Assembly (NCBI GenBank): GCA_005793295.1
Contig: SXSX01000254.1
Location: 1-26,589 of the forward strand
Direction: 5' to 3'
DNA: 26,589 bases
Source: Burkholderiales bacterium
Lineage (GTDB): Bacteria; Pseudomonadota; Gammaproteobacteria; Burkholderiales; Burkholderiaceae_C
The translations under genes were made by a program, and so were the position numbers. Below the pieces are notes generated by a model, which worked only from the letters and a program-made list of their open reading frames with translations, did not search any database and was not told where the DNA came from. This document shows, in pieces, positions 23,964-26,589 of this stretch (its first letter is position 1; every line of letters begins with the position of its first letter).

Positions 23964-23991
23964 TTGTAAAGGCCTAGGCGCTGCCTATAAT
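23964..23991 (+). promoter_or_regulatory. ispB promoter with very short leader
   Basis: TTGTAA (23964-23969) and a perfect TATAAT (23986-23991) are 16 bases apart. The expected start near 23998 leaves about 12 bases before the ATG at 24010, and no Shine-Dalgarno is visible there. A perfect 5-bp inverted repeat, TAGGC-GCT-GCCTA (23975-23987), runs into the -10 box. Confidence 0.6.
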
Positions 23992-24009
23992 TGCAAAAAA
24001 CTACCCACA

Positions 24010-24999
24010 ATGGCCTTGCTGACCCCCCCGCCCCGTCCTGTTTCAGGACTCTCCATCGTCGAGCACGACATGCGGCAGGTTGATTCCGTGATCGCCCAGC
24101 GCCTTCATTCTGACGTTCCGCTGGTGGGTAGCGTGTCGCAATACATCATCTCCGCTGGGGGTAAGCGTCTGCGACCGGTTCTACTTTTGCTTTGCTGCGG
24201 GGCTTTAGGATTCACAGGCAAACAGCGTTTTAACATGGCAGCAGTAGTGGAGTTCATTCACACCGCGACCCTCTTGCACGACGATGTCGTTGATGAGTCG
24301 ACGCTGCGCCGCGGCTTAGCCACCGCAAATGCCCAATTTGGCAATCCTGCAAGCGTCTTGGTAGGTGACTTTTTGTACTCCCGCGCCTTTCAAATGATGG
24401 TGGATGGCCAGAATATGCGCATCATGGAGGTGCTTGCCGACGCGACCAATACGATTGCCGAAGGTGAGGTGATGCAGCTGATGAATATGCACAACGCAGA
24501 ACTCAGTGAGGCTGGGTATTTACAGGTAATACGATCTAAAACCGCTAAGTTGTTTGAAGCCAGCGCCCGCGTTGGCGCGATTTTGTCAGACGCTTCGCCC
24601 ACTCTTGAAGCCGCTTGCGCAAATTACGGGCAGGCCTTAGGCACCGCGTTTCAGGTGATTGACGACGTCCTTGATTACGCGGGAGATGCCAAACGCATGG
24701 GCAAAAACCTCGGCGATGATTTACGCGAAGGCAAAGCCACCTTGCCCTTGATTGCGGCCATGCAACGTGGCACCGCTCCCGAATGTTCCGTCATCCGCAG
24801 CGCCATAGAAAATGGGGATGTCAGCCTTTTAGACAATGTCGTCGCTATTGTCCAGCGCACGGGGGCGCTCACCGTAGCCTTCGAAGCTGCGCAACAAGAG
24901 GCACAACGCGCCGTTGCTGCGGTAGAGCTGCTGCCGCAAACCCCTTATAAAGCGAGCTTGATTGCCCTAGCCCACCAGTCAATTTCGCGCGATCACTGA
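24010..24999 (+). CDS. ispB: Polyprenyl (octaprenyl) diphosphate synthase
   Basis: Builds the long isoprenoid side chain of ubiquinone from IPP and an allylic diphosphate. It has 329 residues. The family motifs are SAGGKRLRPVLLLL (about 47-60), the first Asp-rich motif LLHDDVVDES (about 89-98), GDFLYSRAFQMM, and the second Asp-rich motif QVIDDVLDYAGD (about 215-226). Octaprenyl length is typical of the group, but chain length cannot be read from sequence with certainty. Start at ATG 24010; an ATG 20 codons later (MRQVDSV) also exists, closer to where homology is strongest. Divergent from rplU. Its product feeds the ubiquinone pathway encoded at the left of the window. Confidence 0.96.
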   Translation: MALLTPPPRPVSGLSIVEHDMRQVDSVIAQRLHSDVPLVGSVSQYIISAGGKRLRPVLLLLCCGALGFTGKQRFNMAAVVEFIHTATLLHDDVVDESTLRRGLATANAQFGNPASVLVGDFLYSRAFQMMVDGQNMRIMEVLADATNTIAEGEVMQLMNMHNAELSEAGYLQVIRSKTAKLFEASARVGAILSDASPTLEAACANYGQALGTAFQVIDDVLDYAGDAKRMGKNLGDDLREGKATLPLIAAMQRGTAPECSVIRSAIENGDVSLLDNVVAIVQRTGALTVAFEAAQQEAQRAVAAVELLPQTPYKASLIALAHQSISRDH

Positions 25000-25007
25000 G
25001 TCTGGGC

Positions 25008-26117
25008 TTAAGTCGAAGCCCGCGCATCGCCCCAACGCAAAGGGGAAGTTTCATCGCCAACATACAGCGTTTCACCATGCCTGTCGACGCAGTAATGGCG
25101 CGAAACAATCATTTCCTCAAAATGCATTTCTGCGGCAATGCGCGTGTACTCAAACAAAACACTGCGGGTAATTGTGGCTCCCGATCGAATCAGGCTTCCA
25201 TGCCCAATCCACGAAGGACCAATAATTTTGACGCCTGGCTCAATGCGCACGCTAGATCCAATGTAGACCGGCCCTTCAATGGTGACCTGATCCCAATCCA
25301 CAGCCGTATTGATTCCCACCCATACGCCGGGGCGCACTTGTTTACCTGGCATGGGCATAGCCTCTATTTCGCCGTTAAGCACCCGCTGTAAAACGGACCA
25401 GTAATCACTTACGCGGCCAATATCTATCCAATGAAACGGGCGGTTTTGGACAAAAAAGGCTTTGTGATGCGACACCAGTTGCGGAAAAAGCTGGCTACCA
25501 ATATCGTACGTTTGGCCTTGGGGTACAAGCTCCAGCACTTCTGGTTCAAAGATGTAAATTCCCGTGCTCGCCAACGTTGACTTGGCGTCTTGGGGTTGCG
25601 GTTTTTCTTGAAATGACTCGATTCGCCCGTCTTTGGTGGCCACGACGATACCGTAGGACTGCACCTCCGCCAAAGGGACATCCATCGCGACGACGCTGGC
25701 GATAGCCGCTTTGGACTGGTGCTCTGCCAAGGCCGCAGTGATATCGAGATCGATCAAAGCGTCCCCACACAACACAATCGTTGTTTCATCGAAAAACCCG
25801 CTTTGGTCTTGGATGCTGCGCAACCCTCCTGCAGACCCTTTGGGTCGCGGCAAGATATCACCGAATTCGCGAACCCCTTCGTATGCATAACCTATTTCGA
25901 CGCCCCAGCGGCTGCCGTCACCAAAGTACTCCTCAATTTTGTGGTGGTGGTAGGCGACATTCACCATGATTTCTGTCACCCCATGCCGGGCCAAATGTTC
26001 AATCAGGTACTCCATCACTGGTTTACCCAAAATCGGCACCATGGGCTTAGGCAAGTCACGCGTCAAGGGTCGCACGCGCGTGCCCTGCCCGGCTGCCAAT
26101 ATCATTCCTTTTGCCAT
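25008..26117 (-). CDS. NDP-sugar pyrophosphorylase with left-handed beta-helix domain
   Basis: Sugar-1-phosphate nucleotidyltransferase of 369 residues, most like mannose-1-phosphate guanylyltransferase/NDP-sugar synthase proteins. The N-terminal nucleotidyltransferase domain (about 1-235) starts MAKGMILAAGQGTRVRPLT with the G-x-G-T-R-x-R-P-L-T signature and PKPMV. It continues with SAGGLRSIQD, the metal-binding Asp in VLCGDALIDLDI, and FQEKP. The C-terminal part (about 255-335) has hexapeptide-type repeats (VTIEGPVYIGSSVRIEPGVK, IIGPSWIGHGSLIRSGATI). RmlA, about 290 residues without this helix, is therefore unlikely; the sugar and nucleotide remain undetermined. ATG 26117 has GGAG 9 bases upstream; the in-frame TTG at 26132 is less likely. 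Divergent from rfbB, it suggests a polysaccharide locus. Its stop is 8 bases from the convergent ispB stop. Confidence 0.88.
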   Translation of the reverse strand: MAKGMILAAGQGTRVRPLTRDLPKPMVPILGKPVMEYLIEHLARHGVTEIMVNVAYHHHKIEEYFGDGSRWGVEIGYAYEGVREFGDILPRPKGSAGGLRSIQDQSGFFDETTIVLCGDALIDLDITAALAEHQSKAAIASVVAMDVPLAEVQSYGIVVATKDGRIESFQEKPQPQDAKSTLASTGIYIFEPEVLELVPQGQTYDIGSQLFPQLVSHHKAFFVQNRPFHWIDIGRVSDYWSVLQRVLNGEIEAMPMPGKQVRPGVWVGINTAVDWDQVTIEGPVYIGSSVRIEPGVKIIGPSWIGHGSLIRSGATITRSVLFEYTRIAAEMHFEEMIVSRHYCVDRHGETLYVGDETSPLRWGDARAST

Positions 26118-26155
26118 CGCCTTACGCTCCAAGAGTTATGCGAAATTACAGAGGA

Positions 26156-26184
26156 TTGTCTGCGATCCGCATCCTAGCGATAAA
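26156..26184 (+). promoter_or_regulatory. Candidate promoter for rfbB
   Basis: TTGTCT (26156-26161) and GATAAA (26179-26184) are 17 bases apart, each matching four of six consensus bases. The leader to the ATG at 26242 would be about 50 bases. No clear promoter is seen in the other direction in this 124-base gap. Confidence 0.35.
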
Positions 26185-26241
26185 AACCAAAAACACTTTA
26201 CACTTCTGTGAATTACAACTTTTGGCAAACGCCCTTCTACC

Positions 26242-26589
26242 ATGGCCATTCTTGTGACCGGCGGTGCAGGTTTCATCGGAAGCAATTTCGTCTTGGACTG
26301 GCTGTCAGATTCTGACGAGCTCGTGATTAACCTTGATAAGCTCACTTACGCTGGCAATTTACAAAATTTAACGTCGCTTGAAGGCAACCCGCACCATATT
26401 TTTATCCATGGCGACATAGCCGATGAAACGTTAGTTACGGCGCTTTTGACAAAACACCAGCCGCGTGCCGTGGTGAACTTTGCAGCTGAAAGCCATGTGG
26501 ACCGATCCATCTCTGGTCCCGGTGCATTTATCCAAACCAATATCGTTGCAACCTTCCAATTGCTTGAAGCGGTAAGGGCTTACTGGGGC
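26242..26589 (+). CDS. rfbB: dTDP-glucose 4,6-dehydratase, N-terminal part (cut by window edge)
   Basis: Converts dTDP-glucose to dTDP-4-keto-6-deoxyglucose, the second step toward dTDP-rhamnose and related deoxysugars. 116 codons are visible. The NAD-binding Rossmann motif is ILVTGGAGFIGSNFVLDW (about 3-20). It is followed by NLDKLTYAGNLQNL, HGDIAD and FAAESHVDRSISGP (about 81-94), all characteristic of RfbB/RmlB within extended short-chain dehydrogenases. The catalytic Tyr-x-x-x-Lys lies beyond the window. The ATG at 26242 has no obvious Shine-Dalgarno. The rest of an rml set (rfbA, rfbC, rfbD) would be expected downstream if this is the O-antigen or capsule locus. Confidence 0.94.
   Translation, partial: MAILVTGGAGFIGSNFVLDWLSDSDELVINLDKLTYAGNLQNLTSLEGNPHHIFIHGDIADETLVTALLTKHQPRAVVNFAAESHVDRSISGPGAFIQTNIVATFQLLEAVRAYWG

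Noticed and set aside
1..26589. CRISPR arrays, tRNA or rRNA genes, insertion sequences, prophage or toxin-antitoxin genes
   Set aside because: No repeated spacer-like units, cloverleaf-forming gaps, transposase motifs or inverted terminal repeats were seen; the gaps between genes are too small for most of these.

Overview
The window reads as a stretch of core chromosome from a betaproteobacterium of the order Burkholderiales, most likely family Comamonadaceae (Rhodoferax/Polaromonas/Limnohabitans type). This is inferred from protein character and gene order: ubiE, a Tim44-like gene, ubiJ, ubiB, fmdB, a DUF502 gene and aspS in a row; hemA-prfA-prmC; rplU-rpmA-obgE-proB with a CNP1-like gene and rppH; and a 1307-residue DUF3683-type FAD/Fe-S fusion protein. 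Coding density is very high, no gap exceeds about 185 bases, and I see no insertion sequence, phage gene, CRISPR array, tRNA or rRNA.

Layout. (1) 1-6022, minus strand: DUF971 protein, ubiE, Tim44-like membrane protein, ubiJ and ubiB, probably one ubiquinone-synthesis operon, then fmdB-like zinc ribbon, DUF502 membrane protein and aspS (cut by the left edge), with their own -10 box at the end of ubiB. (2) 6090-10948: a giant minus-strand FAD-linked oxidase/iron-sulfur fusion, divergent from a glycerophosphodiester phosphodiesterase. (3) 10986-14618: a small unknown membrane protein, divergent from hemA-prfA-prmC (tetrapyrrole synthesis and translation termination). (4) 14587-18015: leuA and slyD on the minus strand, then grxD on the plus strand, facing a lytic transglycosylase. 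(5) 18026-22064: proS, divergent from rppH and a CNP1-like gene, which run into proB. (6) 22115-24999: rplU-rpmA-terminator-obgE, divergent from ispB. (7) 25008-26589: a sugar-nucleotide transferase, divergent from rfbB (cut by the right edge), which looks like the start of a surface polysaccharide locus.

Functionally the window combines quinone supply (ispB makes the side chain, ubiE/ubiJ/ubiB modify the ring), translation (aspS, proS, prfA, prmC, rplU, rpmA, obgE), amino-acid synthesis (leuA, proB), haem synthesis (hemA), Fe-S and redox housekeeping (grxD, the Fe-S fusion) and envelope functions. I found no clearly novel multi-gene system. The points worth a second look are mostly regulatory or architectural: consensus -10 boxes so close to hemA and ispB that their mRNAs should have almost no leader, an inverted repeat ahead of leuA, a strong hairpin between hemA and prfA, a terminator embedded in the end of an opposing gene, the Tim44-like gene inside the ubi cluster, the giant oxidoreductase fusion, and a Tat-like signal on the lytic transglycosylase.
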